In this document: positions 35,305-45,460 of the stretch, in pieces | Numbering within the stretch: the first letter of the stretch is position 1 | How the letters are laid out: every line of letters starts with the position of its first letter | Assembly: GCF_005116445.1 (NCBI RefSeq) | Contig: NZ_SWBQ01000003.1 | Span: forward strand, 434,001-498,000 | DNA from: Pedobacter frigoris | Lineage (GTDB): Bacteria; Bacteroidota; Bacteroidia; Sphingobacteriales; Sphingobacteriaceae | Length of the DNA: 64,000 nt | Direction: 5' to 3' | Position numbers and translations under genes: made by a program | Notes under the pieces: generated by a model | Database searches by the model: none | Told to the model about the DNA's origin: nothing | The model's input: the letters and a program-made list of their open reading frames with translations, nothing else

Positions 35305-38300
35305 TTAAAAACTGGTCTTCAAACCAAAAGAAAAACTCCTCGGTAATGGATTCAATAACCGTTCACCAGCATTAGGAACCAAATCCGGATCTAAACCAGC
35401 ACCGTTTGCTTTCCAAAGCATACCCAGGTTATTGGCATAAATATACAATTGAAATTGTTTCAGTGGTATATTTTTCCAATTACTTACATCAAAATCATAG
35501 CTTAAACTGACGTCCTGCAAACGGATATGGTCACCCTTCAATACGGTTGCAGAAGAACCATTATAAAACCTGTCTCTACTACTGTCATCATTATAGTTAC
35601 CCATCGACGGGACACTTGTTATGTTTTCATCTCCTGGTTTTTGCCAGCGCTCAACAAAATCTCTATGCATAGTTCTGCTCAAAGCTTTATCATACAGACG
35701 AAAATAGTCAACGGATGGCTTTCTAAAATAATAACCCATTTTATAGTTGATGTTAATTCCCAAAGTAAATTTACAATAAGAAAAGGTATTGTTTAAGGCG
35801 CCAAAAACAGTAGGTCTTGCTGCACCATTATATTCCAGATCTTCCGGTTTAGTTTTATTCACTATACTCGCATAGTCTGTGCTAATCTGACCATTTACAT
35901 ATCCTCTAGGATCTCCACTTAAAGGATCCAATCCTGCCCATTTATAACTATAAATTCCGTAAACTGGCCTTTCCAATACTGGACTCGCGTTATAATACCC
36001 AACGTAATAAACATTATTCGGTTCCACCACATCATAAAGTGTAACCTTATCATGAACCGAAGAAAATAAGAAATTAGTCTGCCACTTCAATTTATTATCC
36101 AAATTCTTTGAGTTCAGAGTAATGTCAAAGCCATTAGATTTCATTTCAGAGTAATTTCCTCTTAAAATCCTTAATCCTGTACTAGATGGAAAGGACTTAT
36201 CCCCAAGCATATCTATACCTTTTTTGAAAAAATATTCTATTCTTCCGCTAAGAACCTGGTTCTTCAAACCAAAGTCCAGTCCAAAATTAGCAATGCCTAT
36301 CTTTTCCCATCTTAGCTCCGGATTGCCAATATTCAAAATATCAGCATATTGCATATTCGTGTATAATGCATTTAATGCATTATACTTAAATGTAGTAATC
36401 CCTGTATTGTTCTTGTCCAGGTTTCCGTTAAAACCGTAAGTTGCCCTCAGCTTCAAAACCGGTAGCCATTCCGATTTGTAAAAACCTTCCCTGTCCAGGT
36501 GCCACAAAGCTCCTACTGACCAAAGTGGCACATTTTTCTGGTTGGTCTTCACCCCAAAGTAATTCGAGCCATCCATCCTGGCGCTGCCCGATACAGTATA
36601 TTTATAATCATAAGTATAAGCCACATTTGCAAAGGCAGAACGGATGCGGTCCAGCCTACCAAAAAGATCTGTACTAGCATTGATCTTACCGCTGCCAGAT
36701 GGATTAAGATTAAAATTACTAACCGTATCCACATCTACTGAATTACCTGTTGCTGCATCATAACCATAACGGGTGTGTTTATAAGCCTGGGTATCAAATT
36801 CAGAAAGCTCATAGCCTGCAATCGCAGAAACGCCGTGTTTCTCCCATTCCTTTTCATAATTGAACTGCGCCCTGAAATTCTGGGCCTTTGCTTCTGCAGT
36901 AGCCTGATATTGAATGGCACCTACAGGGATATTGTATCCGATTACTTTTCCAGCAGTTACAATTGAGTATTGGTTAACTAAACTCCTCGTTAAAAGAGCC
37001 TCTAATCCACTGATCAACTCCGAACTATTAATAATCTTTTGGTATTGATACTTCAACTCCGCGCTTAAACCTGGGACAATGGTATATTTCAAACCAGCAT
37101 TGAGGCGCAAGTCATTTCCTTTCATACTGGTTGGCGGCAAACTCAATTCATCCAAAGGAACATAGTTCCAGTCCAAAAAACCGTTACTTTTTGCCAGGTC
37201 ACTAAACTCCGCTCTGTAACTTCTTTCAAAAATAGTCGGATTTCCATTCGCATCTTTAAACTGATAATACGGGGTAAAGTTTGAACTGGATAAAGTACCA
37301 ACTATCGTGCTATCAACTATCCTCTTATTCCGTATATAATTTAAGCCTGCGCTTAGTTCCAGATTCTTCAGCAATTTCACACTATGCTGCGTATTTATAG
37401 TATATCGGTTATTCTCATTATTTACCAAACTGTACAAAGATTTGTCATAACCTGTGGATAGATAATGACTGGATTTATCAGTGCCTTTACTGGCATTTAA
37501 AAAATACTGTTGCGTAACTGGCTTTCTGTAAAAGTACTTTAACTCTTCATTACGAATATCATTACCTCTCAGTGCGTCCAGCTGCTTTTCAGTTTCAGCA
37601 GCCGATTGCCCTTGCCTCTGCCTATTCAATATCTGCACTGCTTGCGAAACCACAGGATAATTTACCTTATCGTTTAGTGCTACATCGTACTTTCCATTGT
37701 TAAACAGGAAAGTCTCTATATCAATGAAATCCTTAGACGATAAATAATTCGGATTGTAAGACAGATCTGGCTTGCCCGAAACCGTCAAGTTACTATTGAA
37801 ACCCAAATTCAGAGCCTGTCCATATTTTCCTTTCTTCGTCATGATCACAATCACCCCATTTCCAGCCCTTACACCCCATATAGAAGCCGCAGCGGCGTCT
37901 TTCAACACGTTGATGCTCGCCACATCATTCGGATTAATGGAATTAAAATCACCATTAAAAGGAAAATTATCTAAAATGATCAGCGGCTGGTCGTTGGCAT
38001 AAATAGTACTTCTACCACGAATAGACAGATCCAGGTTCCCTGAATTACTGCTCAAGGTGTTCTTATTGAACAACAGTCCACTGGTAATTCCTTCCAGCCG
38101 GCTTAAAATATCGGTGCTCACCCTGCGATTCAGCTGTGCAGTATCTATCTGCACAAAACTCCCCGTAGCGCGCTCCTTCGGAACTTTCTGATATCCTGTA
38201 TTTACTATCTCAACTTCTCTGAGTTCATCCACCCTTGGCAAGAGTTGAATTCTTCCCGCATCCGCAACAGCTTTTATTTCCTGGATTTTATACCCCATAA

Positions 38301-38784
38301 AAGACACCAGAAGTGCAGCATCTTTTTCAACATTTCTGAGGTAAAACCTACCTTCATCATCTGTTACAGTCATCCGATCAGTTCCTTTCAACTGAACGTT
38401 AGCGCCTTCCAATGGATTCCCCAACTCGTTTACCACCAGACCATTGACGCCAATGAGACTACCTGCAACAGTTTTTTCTGCCGTGACAGGATCTTTTTCT
38501 TTTATAATGATGGTTTTATTGGCAATAATATAAGTCAGAGGATACTTATTGAGGACATTGTCCATTACCGTTAGGAGGTCAGCATTTTGGAAATTTGCAT
38601 TAATCAACGCATTGGCATCCAGCCTTTTCTCATTCCAAACCACACTAAAGCCAGTTTGCCTTTTTATTTCTTTAAAAAGGCGAACCAGTGATACATCTTT
38701 TTGCACATAATTAATTTTTTGAGCATTTGCTGTCATCCCAAACAGCAACAAACCCAAAAGCATGGTAAAAAAGGTCAAACGCAT
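35305..38784 (-). CDS. SusC/RagA TonB-dependent outer-membrane transporter (locus 2)
   Basis: The 1159-residue protein has a signal peptide (GMTANAQK near 22), an STN signalling domain at about 25-95 (VSLVRLFKEIKRQTGFSV), a carboxypeptidase-regulatory-like beta sandwich (GLVVNELGNPLEGANVQLKG), the plug (TGSFVQIDT, DILSRLEGI, PLIILDNFPF, VASINVLKDAAAASIWGVRAGNGV) and a barrel ending SFGLKTSF. The STN domain links it to the sigma/FecR pair upstream. It pairs with the SusD protein downstream to import an unknown nutrient. Confidence 0.95.
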   Translation of the reverse strand: MRLTFFTMLLGLLLFGMTANAQKINYVQKDVSLVRLFKEIKRQTGFSVVWNEKRLDANALINANFQNADLLTVMDNVLNKYPLTYIIANKTIIIKEKDPVTAEKTVAGSLIGVNGLVVNELGNPLEGANVQLKGTDRMTVTDDEGRFYLRNVEKDAALLVSFMGYKIQEIKAVADAGRIQLLPRVDELREVEIVNTGYQKVPKERATGSFVQIDTAQLNRRVSTDILSRLEGITSGLLFNKNTLSSNSGNLDLSIRGRSTIYANDQPLIILDNFPFNGDFNSINPNDVASINVLKDAAAASIWGVRAGNGVIVIMTKKGKYGQALNLGFNSNLTVSGKPDLSYNPNYLSSKDFIDIETFLFNNGKYDVALNDKVNYPVVSQAVQILNRQRQGQSAAETEKQLDALRGNDIRNEELKYFYRKPVTQQYFLNASKGTDKSSHYLSTGYDKSLYSLVNNENNRYTINTQHSVKLLKNLELSAGLNYIRNKRIVDSTIVGTLSSSNFTPYYQFKDANGNPTIFERSYRAEFSDLAKSNGFLDWNYVPLDELSLPPTSMKGNDLRLNAGLKYTIVPGLSAELKYQYQKIINSSELISGLEALLTRSLVNQYSIVTAGKVIGYNIPVGAIQYQATAEAKAQNFRAQFNYEKEWEKHGVSAIAGYELSEFDTQAYKHTRYGYDAATGNSVDVDTVSNFNLNPSGSGKINASTDLFGRLDRIRSAFANVAYTYDYKYTVSGSARMDGSNYFGVKTNQKNVPLWSVGALWHLDREGFYKSEWLPVLKLRATYGFNGNLDKNNTGITTFKYNALNALYTNMQYADILNIGNPELRWEKIGIANFGLDFGLKNQVLSGRIEYFFKKGIDMLGDKSFPSSTGLRILRGNYSEMKSNGFDITLNSKNLDNKLKWQTNFLFSSVHDKVTLYDVVEPNNVYYVGYYNASPVLERPVYGIYSYKWAGLDPLSGDPRGYVNGQISTDYASIVNKTKPEDLEYNGAARPTVFGALNNTFSYCKFTLGININYKMGYYFRKPSVDYFRLYDKALSRTMHRDFVERWQKPGDENITSVPSMGNYNDDSSRDRFYNGSSATVLKGDHIRLQDVSLSYDFDVSNWKNIPLKQFQLYIYANNLGMLWKANGAGLDPDLVPNAGERLLNPLPRSFSFGLKTSF

Positions 38785-38811
38785 ATAAGCACAATTTAGC
38801 TATTAAATTGC

Positions 38812-39972
38812 TTATTTCGTCACAAAAACCTTTCTTCCTTCAATTTTAAAATGTACGTCCCCTGTTAATTCAAGCATTGTCAATACTTCAGACACCTTCC
38901 CAAATCTGGAAATCGTACCTCCAAAAAGCTCTTTACCAACGAGTTTATTTTCATAAACGACTTCAATATCATACCATCTGGCCACTTCACGCATGATATT
39001 TTCCAGAGGTTCATTTCTGAACATAAATTCACCATTCTTCCATGCCACTGCCTCATCTGGATCAATTTCTTTAACTTCCAAAGTATGACCGGTCAATACC
39101 GCTTGCTGGTTGGGCTGTAGTACGATGCCATCTTTACTTAAAGTCTTACCTGAATCCCGCGATGGCACTACTCTCACTACACCTTCCAGTAAGGTGGTTT
39201 TTACGTTAAGATCATCCCCATAAGCACTGACATTAAAATGAGTACCGAGTACTTCTACTTCCTGCCCTTTCGTTACAACAGCAAATGGCACTTTAGCCGG
39301 CTCATGATTGTTGTCGTTCAATCGGGTAATTTCAAAGTAGGCTTCGCCGCTCAACGTAACTTTCCGGGCTTTGGATAAAGGGAAAGTCGAGGGATATGTG
39401 AGGGAGGAGGCGGCGTTGAGCCATACTTTTGAGCCATCCGACAAAGAGATCTGATATTGTCCGCCTTTAGGCGTAGAAATAGTATTATAACCTACAGATG
39501 CTATACCAGACTTCTCATCAGTTATTTTATATAGAATTTCACCATCTTTTATTTTTGTAATTTCGAGTCCTGATTCACTAGCCAGCACACCGTTTTCAGC
39601 ATCCGAAAGATTGATAACCTTCCCACTCGCGAGTTTCAGAACAGCTTTATTTGCATAAGCACTAACTACCTGATCAGCCGGAATCGTTACATTTTGTTGT
39701 AATTTATAGAATACAACACCTATACCTAATACGACTATAATAGCTGCAGCCACCCAATACGCCGGCCATAGCTTTCTTACAGCTGTTTGATCGTCGTATT
39801 TTGGAAGTTTTGCATAAATCCGTCTTCCAAGCTCCTCAACTCTGTCTTCCGAAAGAGCTGGCTCAGACTCATTATACAGCACGTAGTAGCGCTCCACCAA
39901 AGCCTTTTCGGCTTCACTGCAATTTCCGGCGCCATACCTTAATAATAATTGCTTTGCTTCTTCTTTTTGCAT
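38812..39972 (-). CDS. FecR-family anti-sigma factor (locus 2)
   Basis: The 386-residue protein has an N-terminal cytoplasmic part, one membrane span at about 70-87 (YWVAAAIIVVLGIGVVFY), and a periplasmic FecR domain with TPKGGQYQISLSDGSKVWLNAASSL and FMFRNEPLENIMREVARWYDIEV near the end. It starts 69 bases after the sigma gene stop and ends 27 bases before the SusC start. It should hold the sigma factor inactive until the SusC-type receptor signals. Confidence 0.93.
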   Translation of the reverse strand: MQKEEAKQLLLRYGAGNCSEAEKALVERYYVLYNESEPALSEDRVEELGRRIYAKLPKYDDQTAVRKLWPAYWVAAAIIVVLGIGVVFYKLQQNVTIPADQVVSAYANKAVLKLASGKVINLSDAENGVLASESGLEITKIKDGEILYKITDEKSGIASVGYNTISTPKGGQYQISLSDGSKVWLNAASSLTYPSTFPLSKARKVTLSGEAYFEITRLNDNNHEPAKVPFAVVTKGQEVEVLGTHFNVSAYGDDLNVKTTLLEGVVRVVPSRDSGKTLSKDGIVLQPNQQAVLTGHTLEVKEIDPDEAVAWKNGEFMFRNEPLENIMREVARWYDIEVVYENKLVGKELFGGTISRFGKVSEVLTMLELTGDVHFKIEGRKVFVTK

Positions 39973-40041
39973 TATCAGTGAGGGTTAATTAAATCTAAAA
40001 CGGATAACCATAGACCAACAGGAAGATTTTAAGTAAATAAT

Positions 40042-40635
40042 TTATTTGGAGGATAAATAATTCAGTATTAAGACTATAAACAGATATATCCCTAATCTCG
40101 CTCTTAGTATCTTCAGCGCATTTGTTATTTGTTTCGAAACATTATATTCCGATGTATTCAATATTTCTGCAATCTCCTTATGAGAATAATGCTCTTTTCT
40201 GCTCATCTCAAATATCTGTCGCATTTTCTTAGGCAGAGCCTGAATTTCCTTTTCTATATAAGCCTTGAACTCTTTTTCCCTTACCAGGTGATCTGTATTT
40301 TCAACACCATTATTGAGCGTAAAATCACTAAAAGATGAAATGTACTTTGATTCGATTTTCTGATGGCCAAAGATATCCAGTATTTTATTTCGGGTACAGG
40401 TATACAAATAACCGACCAGGTTCACTGCTGTAAGGTCACTCTCTCTTTTCACCCAAAGATTGGCAAACACTTCCTGGATTACATCCTGAGCAAGATCCTC
40501 GTCCTTAAGTTTTTTATAGGCATGCGTGATCATCAGGTAATGATACCTATTGTAAATCTCGTCGTAAGCTTTGTAGTTTGATTCTTTCAAAAGGTCTACA
40601 AGCTGCGCATCAGAAAGTTTTTTACAATCGAGCAT
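40042..40635 (-). CDS. ECF sigma-70 factor of the second SusCD locus
   Basis: The 197-residue protein has region 2 (YDEIYNRYHYLMITHAYKKL, DLAQDVIQEVFANLW) and region 4 (LPKKMRQIFEMSRKEHYSHKEIAEILNTSEYNVSKQI). It belongs to the FecI-like group paired with FecR. The order sigma, FecR, SusC, SusD on the minus strand is complete here. It starts 91 bases downstream of an alpha-amylase gene read in the same direction. Confidence 0.92.
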   Translation of the reverse strand: MLDCKKLSDAQLVDLLKESNYKAYDEIYNRYHYLMITHAYKKLKDEDLAQDVIQEVFANLWVKRESDLTAVNLVGYLYTCTRNKILDIFGHQKIESKYISSFSDFTLNNGVENTDHLVREKEFKAYIEKEIQALPKKMRQIFEMSRKEHYSHKEIAEILNTSEYNVSKQITNALKILRARLGIYLFIVLILNYLSSK

Positions 40636-40726
40636 GCTCTATTATTAAGGATTTTGACTAGTTGTTCCCAGTTTTACATTAAAGCATGAAAGATCGGGTA
40701 TTTCGGCCAATTTTTTAACAAAAAAT

Positions 40727-42217
40727 CTAATTTTCTGCTAAAACCCAAATCGAAACTTTCCCTCCATTTACAGTAAACTCTCCATAACCATTGTCATCTA
40801 TCTTGACTCCATCCTGCTCATTACATAAAACGTTCTTCAAGATTTTCCCTGCAAACTTCGGCCCCATGTGCATTATTTTTTGAGCAGCTTCGCCGTTGGA
40901 CAACAAAACTGCACAACCCGAGTTTTCATGATCTTCGTCACCTTGCCGCGTCCATCCAATACAGTTTGGATGATCAAAATAATCAAACTGCTCTCCATAC
41001 GCAAAATGCTTTCTGACCTGAAGCATAACGTCTATATCCGCCATTTTTTCGAGGGTGACATTATGATCCTGACCGTCTTTACCTGCATCCGTATATTCTG
41101 AACCATAAAGGTCGGTATAAAATACACAGGGATATCCGCCTGTCCTAAGCAAGATAAGCGCATAGGCCAATGGCCTAAACCATGCTTCCACAGGATTTTC
41201 CAACGACTGAAGTGGTTGGGTATCATGGTTTTCAACTAGCGTAACGGCGAGATCAGGATAAACTGATACCAGACTACCTTTCAAGATCTCACTTAAGTTA
41301 AACCCACTCCCCAATTTGGAAGCTTCATGGAAATTTGCCTGTAGCGGTGCATCAAAAAGAGACATTCTGCGTCCGGTGACTTCAATATATTTAATCATTG
41401 ACTGAAGATCATACGGTGCCCAATACTCCCCTACAGTAAAGAATTCCTGCTTAAATTCCCCGCGCATATAATCCAACCATTCATTATAAAACGAGTGTGG
41501 CATGTGTTTAATGGCATCCAGCCTGAATCCATTTACTCCTGTCGTTTCATAAAACCATTTCCCCCATCGCTTCAGTTCCTCCATTACGTTGGGATTGCGA
41601 AAATCAATATCAGATAGCATCAAATAGTCGTAATTGCCATGTTCTTTATCGGGTACATCCTGCCATCCTTCTCCATATTCATTCTGTATGCTAAAAATTG
41701 CTGTTTCTCCGGTTCCATCATCATAGTCAACACCTGAAAAACACTGAAAATCCCAAACAAATTCAGAGTACTTTCCATTTCTCCCTGGAAATGTAAATTT
41801 TGTATAAGCCTCAATTTCATATGCTTCGCTGATGAACTCATTCCGATTTTCAGGATTCACTTTTCTGGCAATAATGGTTTCTTTTTCGTCTGCCCCGCCC
41901 ATATGATTAAGAACAATATCAGCGTAAATCTGCAACCCTGATTGTTTGCCCACTATTATTGCAGCGATCAACTCTTCCTTCGTGCCATATTTTGTTGCTA
42001 CAGATCCTTTCTGATCAAATTCTCCAAGGTCATAAACATCATAAGCATCATATCCACTTGACCTAGCGCCCTCAGTACCTTTGTGTGCCGGAGGCAGCCA
42101 CACGGTATCTATCCCAAGACCTTTCAGATGCGGAGCCTGATCTTTAAAATGGTTCCACAAACTACTATTGGCTGGGAAATACCATTCAAAAAATTGCAAC
42201 ATAGTAAAGTTTTCCAT
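40727..42217 (-). CDS. Cytoplasmic alpha-amylase (GH13)
   Basis: The 496-residue enzyme has no signal peptide and matches the E. coli AmyA type. The GH13 regions are complete: DIVLNHMGG (His105), GFRLDAIKH with nucleophile Asp234, FTVGEYW with acid Glu264, and VENHDT with Asp332. It should hydrolyse internal alpha-1,4 links in maltodextrin or glycogen-derived chains in the cytoplasm. It begins 35 bases after the DUF421 gene and ends 91 bases before the sigma gene of locus 2, all on the minus strand; a link to the imported nutrient is possible but not shown. Confidence 0.94.
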   Translation of the reverse strand: MENFTMLQFFEWYFPANSSLWNHFKDQAPHLKGLGIDTVWLPPAHKGTEGARSSGYDAYDVYDLGEFDQKGSVATKYGTKEELIAAIIVGKQSGLQIYADIVLNHMGGADEKETIIARKVNPENRNEFISEAYEIEAYTKFTFPGRNGKYSEFVWDFQCFSGVDYDDGTGETAIFSIQNEYGEGWQDVPDKEHGNYDYLMLSDIDFRNPNVMEELKRWGKWFYETTGVNGFRLDAIKHMPHSFYNEWLDYMRGEFKQEFFTVGEYWAPYDLQSMIKYIEVTGRRMSLFDAPLQANFHEASKLGSGFNLSEILKGSLVSVYPDLAVTLVENHDTQPLQSLENPVEAWFRPLAYALILLRTGGYPCVFYTDLYGSEYTDAGKDGQDHNVTLEKMADIDVMLQVRKHFAYGEQFDYFDHPNCIGWTRQGDEDHENSGCAVLLSNGEAAQKIMHMGPKFAGKILKNVLCNEQDGVKIDDNGYGEFTVNGGKVSIWVLAEN

Positions 42218-42252
42218 AAAATCAGGGAGTTAAATTGTTTGATATAAATAAA

Positions 42253-42945
42253 TCATCGGACTCTGCAACTATTCAATGCTTTAACCCATTTCTTATGACC
42301 GCATTTATCGCATTGATGTGATTTTACCGGATTCATTTGCAAAATATTCCCGCAATGCGAACAGGCATATTTTCCCTTTTCAAGAATCTCTTCACTCGCC
42401 TTGTCAAACAGCGCTGGCATAATTGGCAATCCATACCTCACCATTTCATCCGGATAGAAAAATATACTCAAATTACCTGAAGTCTCTAATATCGCAGTCT
42501 CAACCTGGCCAAGATGAGAAACACTTTGCTGCCTCAGTTCTGAGAAGAACTCATCCTGCGCGAGGCCTTCTTTATTAAATTCTTTTATCGAAAATTCGCC
42601 ATCAATAATGAAATAGACACATTTACCTTCGACAAGATCGTCGATCTTTGTACTCTTGGCCATCAGATAAGTTGTAAATCTATAAGCGCCTACTATAATA
42701 CCGAATATGACAATGGGGAATAGAAGTCCGATTTCCTTATAGAACATAGGATCACCGGCTGCAGATCCCAAACTGATGATCACAACGAGTTCAAAAACCG
42801 AAAGCTGCCTTACACCCCGTTTTCCCAGGAGCCGTAAACCGATCAGTATGATAAAATACATCAGTATGGTACGCAGGGATATTTCTAAAAGAAACTCCCA
42901 ATCCTCCTCACCTATAAAGAATTTGTTCCAGTCTATTGAAGTCAT
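42253..42945 (-). CDS. DUF421 membrane protein with a C-terminal zinc ribbon
   Basis: The 230-residue protein has three membrane spans within residues 25-100 and the DUF421 (YetF-like) cytoplasmic domain at about 100-175 (VEGKCVYFIIDGEFSIKEFN). The last 35 residues carry two cysteine pairs, C195-x2-C198 and C212-x2-C215, which look like a zinc ribbon. The usual DUF421 protein ends without such an addition. The function of DUF421 is not settled, with links to envelope and spore processes in Bacillus. It lies at the head of the amylase direction of reading. Confidence 0.85.
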   Translation of the reverse strand: MTSIDWNKFFIGEEDWEFLLEISLRTILMYFIILIGLRLLGKRGVRQLSVFELVVIISLGSAAGDPMFYKEIGLLFPIVIFGIIVGAYRFTTYLMAKSTKIDDLVEGKCVYFIIDGEFSIKEFNKEGLAQDEFFSELRQQSVSHLGQVETAILETSGNLSIFFYPDEMVRYGLPIMPALFDKASEEILEKGKYACSHCGNILQMNPVKSHQCDKCGHKKWVKALNSCRVR

Positions 42946-43190
42946 ATTTTTAAGAATAGTTAATAATAATTATAGCAGCCCTAATATGTGATTTCCTAAC
43001 AACACCGCTTTAAATGATTTGTTTCAGAGATCTGGATGTTGCACCATTTAGACCACATTTATCAACCCACTGGTTGATTGAATAGTGGGATTACGTATCG
43101 ACTATTTATGAAATAGGTATTGCCCTTCCCATCAAATTAAAAGGACTGGATCCGGTCAAAAGCAATAAAATAGAAGAAGTTATCTTACAT

Positions 43191-44588
43191 CTACAAACTA
43201 TAATTCCTTAATGCCTCTACTTCCTCTATTGACAGAGCTAGGTGTTTTCCCAGCATTGCAGATCCATCTGCCGTTATTACAAAATCATCTTCTACACGAA
43301 TGCCGCCAAATGAGCGGTATTCGTGTACCTGATCATAGTTAATATATTCGGAAAATTTGCTTTCGGAGTGCCATCTATCGATCAGTTCCGGAATGAAATA
43401 GATACCAGGTTCGACAGTCAACACATAATCTTTTTCAAGCTCTTTACCCAAACGCAATGATTTAAGACCAAACTGTTCTGTATTCTTCAACAAGACGTCA
43501 CTATAGCCGACATACTGCTCGCCAAGATCCTCCATATCATGTACATCCAGACCCATCATATGACCGGTTCCGCATTGAAAGAATAATGCATGCGCACCTC
43601 GCTGAACAGCTTCCTCCATATCTCCTTTCATGAGACCAATAGCTTTCAGTCCTTCTGCCAGCTCAAGGCAGGCCATCTTATGTACATCTAAATAACGCGT
43701 ACAAGGGCGCAACGCGCCAACAGCTTTATGATAGGCATTGAGAACAATTGTATAAATATCTTTTTGGACATTGCTAAAAGTTTTTCCGGCGGGGAACGTA
43801 CGTGTTAAATCACCTGCATACCCCAATTCGGTTTCAGCGCCAGAATCGTTGAGCACCAAATCACCATCTTTAAGCACATTTCCATGATAATGGTTGTGCA
43901 GTATCTGCCCATTTATGGTGAAAATAATTGGATAAGCAATATTTCCACCCTGACTCAATGCCACCTGATGTATGGCTGCCGCTATCTCGCTTTCTTTCAT
44001 TCCAGGTCTTGCAATCTTCATGGCTAAAAGATGCATATCTGCAGAAATAACTGCCGCTTTATTTAGTTCAACAATTTCAGCCTCAGACTTCAATGACCGC
44101 TGGGCCACCACTGCTTTAATCAAAGGTATTGAGGCCTCCCGACTTACGCTATGTATATTAATCCCCAACAGATCAGCAACTCTAATGGCATTTTCAGCTC
44201 GGTATGGTGGTAAAAAGTGAATCGTGGTTCCCTTTGTTTGAGCTGTTTTAATATAACGCTCAAGTGCAGACAGCGGAAGCACTTCAGCAAGTCCTGAATC
44301 ATAAACCTTTTCCTGTAGCGTCTTTTGACGCCCCATCCAAACAATATCATCTATGCTCATTTCGTCACCAAAAACGATGACTTTATCGTTATCGATATCG
44401 ACTACCGCAGCAAGTTCAGATTGTTGTATACCAAAATAATATAGAAAAGTACTATCCTGCCTGAAATGGTAGGTATTGTGTAAAAAATTTATAGGACTTT
44501 CGGTATTCCCCATAAACAGAATAATGCCTGATCCCAGAGTTGTGGAAAGCAATGTTCTTCTTTTAACGTATTCGATCTTTTGGAACAT
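43191..44588 (-). CDS. Aminopeptidase P family protein (M24B)
   Basis: The 465-residue enzyme has the pita-bread metallopeptidase fold with all metal ligands visible: Asp248 in LNDSGAE, Asp260 in YAGDLTRTFP, His343 in TGHMMGLDVHD, Glu393 in VEPGIYF and Glu433 in IRVEDD. The N-terminal third is the creatinase-type regulatory domain. It should release N-terminal residues ahead of proline in the cytoplasm, with two Mn or similar ions. It stands alone between a 245-base and a 283-base gap, neither with a recognisable feature. Confidence 0.94.
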   Translation of the reverse strand: MFQKIEYVKRRTLLSTTLGSGIILFMGNTESPINFLHNTYHFRQDSTFLYYFGIQQSELAAVVDIDNDKVIVFGDEMSIDDIVWMGRQKTLQEKVYDSGLAEVLPLSALERYIKTAQTKGTTIHFLPPYRAENAIRVADLLGINIHSVSREASIPLIKAVVAQRSLKSEAEIVELNKAAVISADMHLLAMKIARPGMKESEIAAAIHQVALSQGGNIAYPIIFTINGQILHNHYHGNVLKDGDLVLNDSGAETELGYAGDLTRTFPAGKTFSNVQKDIYTIVLNAYHKAVGALRPCTRYLDVHKMACLELAEGLKAIGLMKGDMEEAVQRGAHALFFQCGTGHMMGLDVHDMEDLGEQYVGYSDVLLKNTEQFGLKSLRLGKELEKDYVLTVEPGIYFIPELIDRWHSESKFSEYINYDQVHEYRSFGGIRVEDDFVITADGSAMLGKHLALSIEEVEALRNYSL

Positions 44589-44871
44589 AATTTTTGGATG
44601 TGCTTATTGCTTCGCTAATTACTTAATTTTCTGCCATACCGCTATAATCTTTTCGAATTTAATTTGTACACTATTTTTTCAGTCCGGATATTCCTTCCAG
44701 CATTTTAAAACCCTGCCCATTGAATCCAAAAGGAGATTTAAGATCAAAAACTTCTTTTAATTCCATGAAAAATTGCCATATTGTAATCTGGCACAATTGA
44801 TGCTTATGATGCGCAAAGGAAGTTTTGCGTATAAAATAGTACTAAATTGTCCTTAACCGATATATAAATAT

Positions 44872-45330
44872 ATGCTTGTAATCAATAATTTCGAAGAGTA
44901 CCAATCGCACCTGGGCAAAGAACTAGGTGTTTCTAATTGGCATAAAATAGATCAGGAACAGATTAATAAATTTGCCGATGCTACACTAGATCATCAATGG
45001 ATACATGTAGATAAGGAAAAGGCCGAAAATGAAGGCCCGTTTAAAGCTACCATCGCTCATGGCTACCTGACTTTATCATTAATCCCATATTTATGGAAGC
45101 AGATCGCAGACGTCCGCAACATCAAAATGGAAATAAACTATGGCATTGAAAATTTCAAATTCGGACAACCTGTCCTGGTAGATAATGATGTTCAACTAAA
45201 AGCTAAACTTACTTCAATTGCAAATTTAAGGGGTGTGACTAAGGTTATTATCGAAGCCACCCTTGTAATCAAAGATCAGCCCAAACCAGCATACACAGGA
45301 GAAGTCGTATTCCTGTATCATTTTATATAA
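44872..45330 (+). CDS. MaoC-like hot-dog hydratase
   Basis: The 152-residue protein has the hydratase signature around DATLDHQWIHVDKEKA with a catalytic Asp-His pair and PFKATIAHGYLTLSLIP. This matches (R)-specific enoyl-CoA hydratases of the MaoC family, single hot-dog domain. It probably hydrates short or medium enoyl-CoA esters in the cytoplasm. Substrate and pathway are not evident from its neighbours. Confidence 0.88.
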   Translation: MLVINNFEEYQSHLGKELGVSNWHKIDQEQINKFADATLDHQWIHVDKEKAENEGPFKATIAHGYLTLSLIPYLWKQIADVRNIKMEINYGIENFKFGQPVLVDNDVQLKAKLTSIANLRGVTKVIIEATLVIKDQPKPAYTGEVVFLYHFI

Positions 45331-45460
45331 GTTCTAAAACCGAAACAGCAAAAATTTCTATCTGACAATCAGAGTCTTATATTTTTTTAAAGTATATTTT
45401 AGGTCTGGTGTCCAATTCCCTGTTCCTCAAACATTATTGTAGTATAAAACAATAATCAAA

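Noticed and set aside
43101..43211. Short plus-strand frame containing ALPIKLKGLDPVK
   Set aside because: It has no start codon and overlaps the aminopeptidase end; it might be a gene remnant but nothing confirms it.
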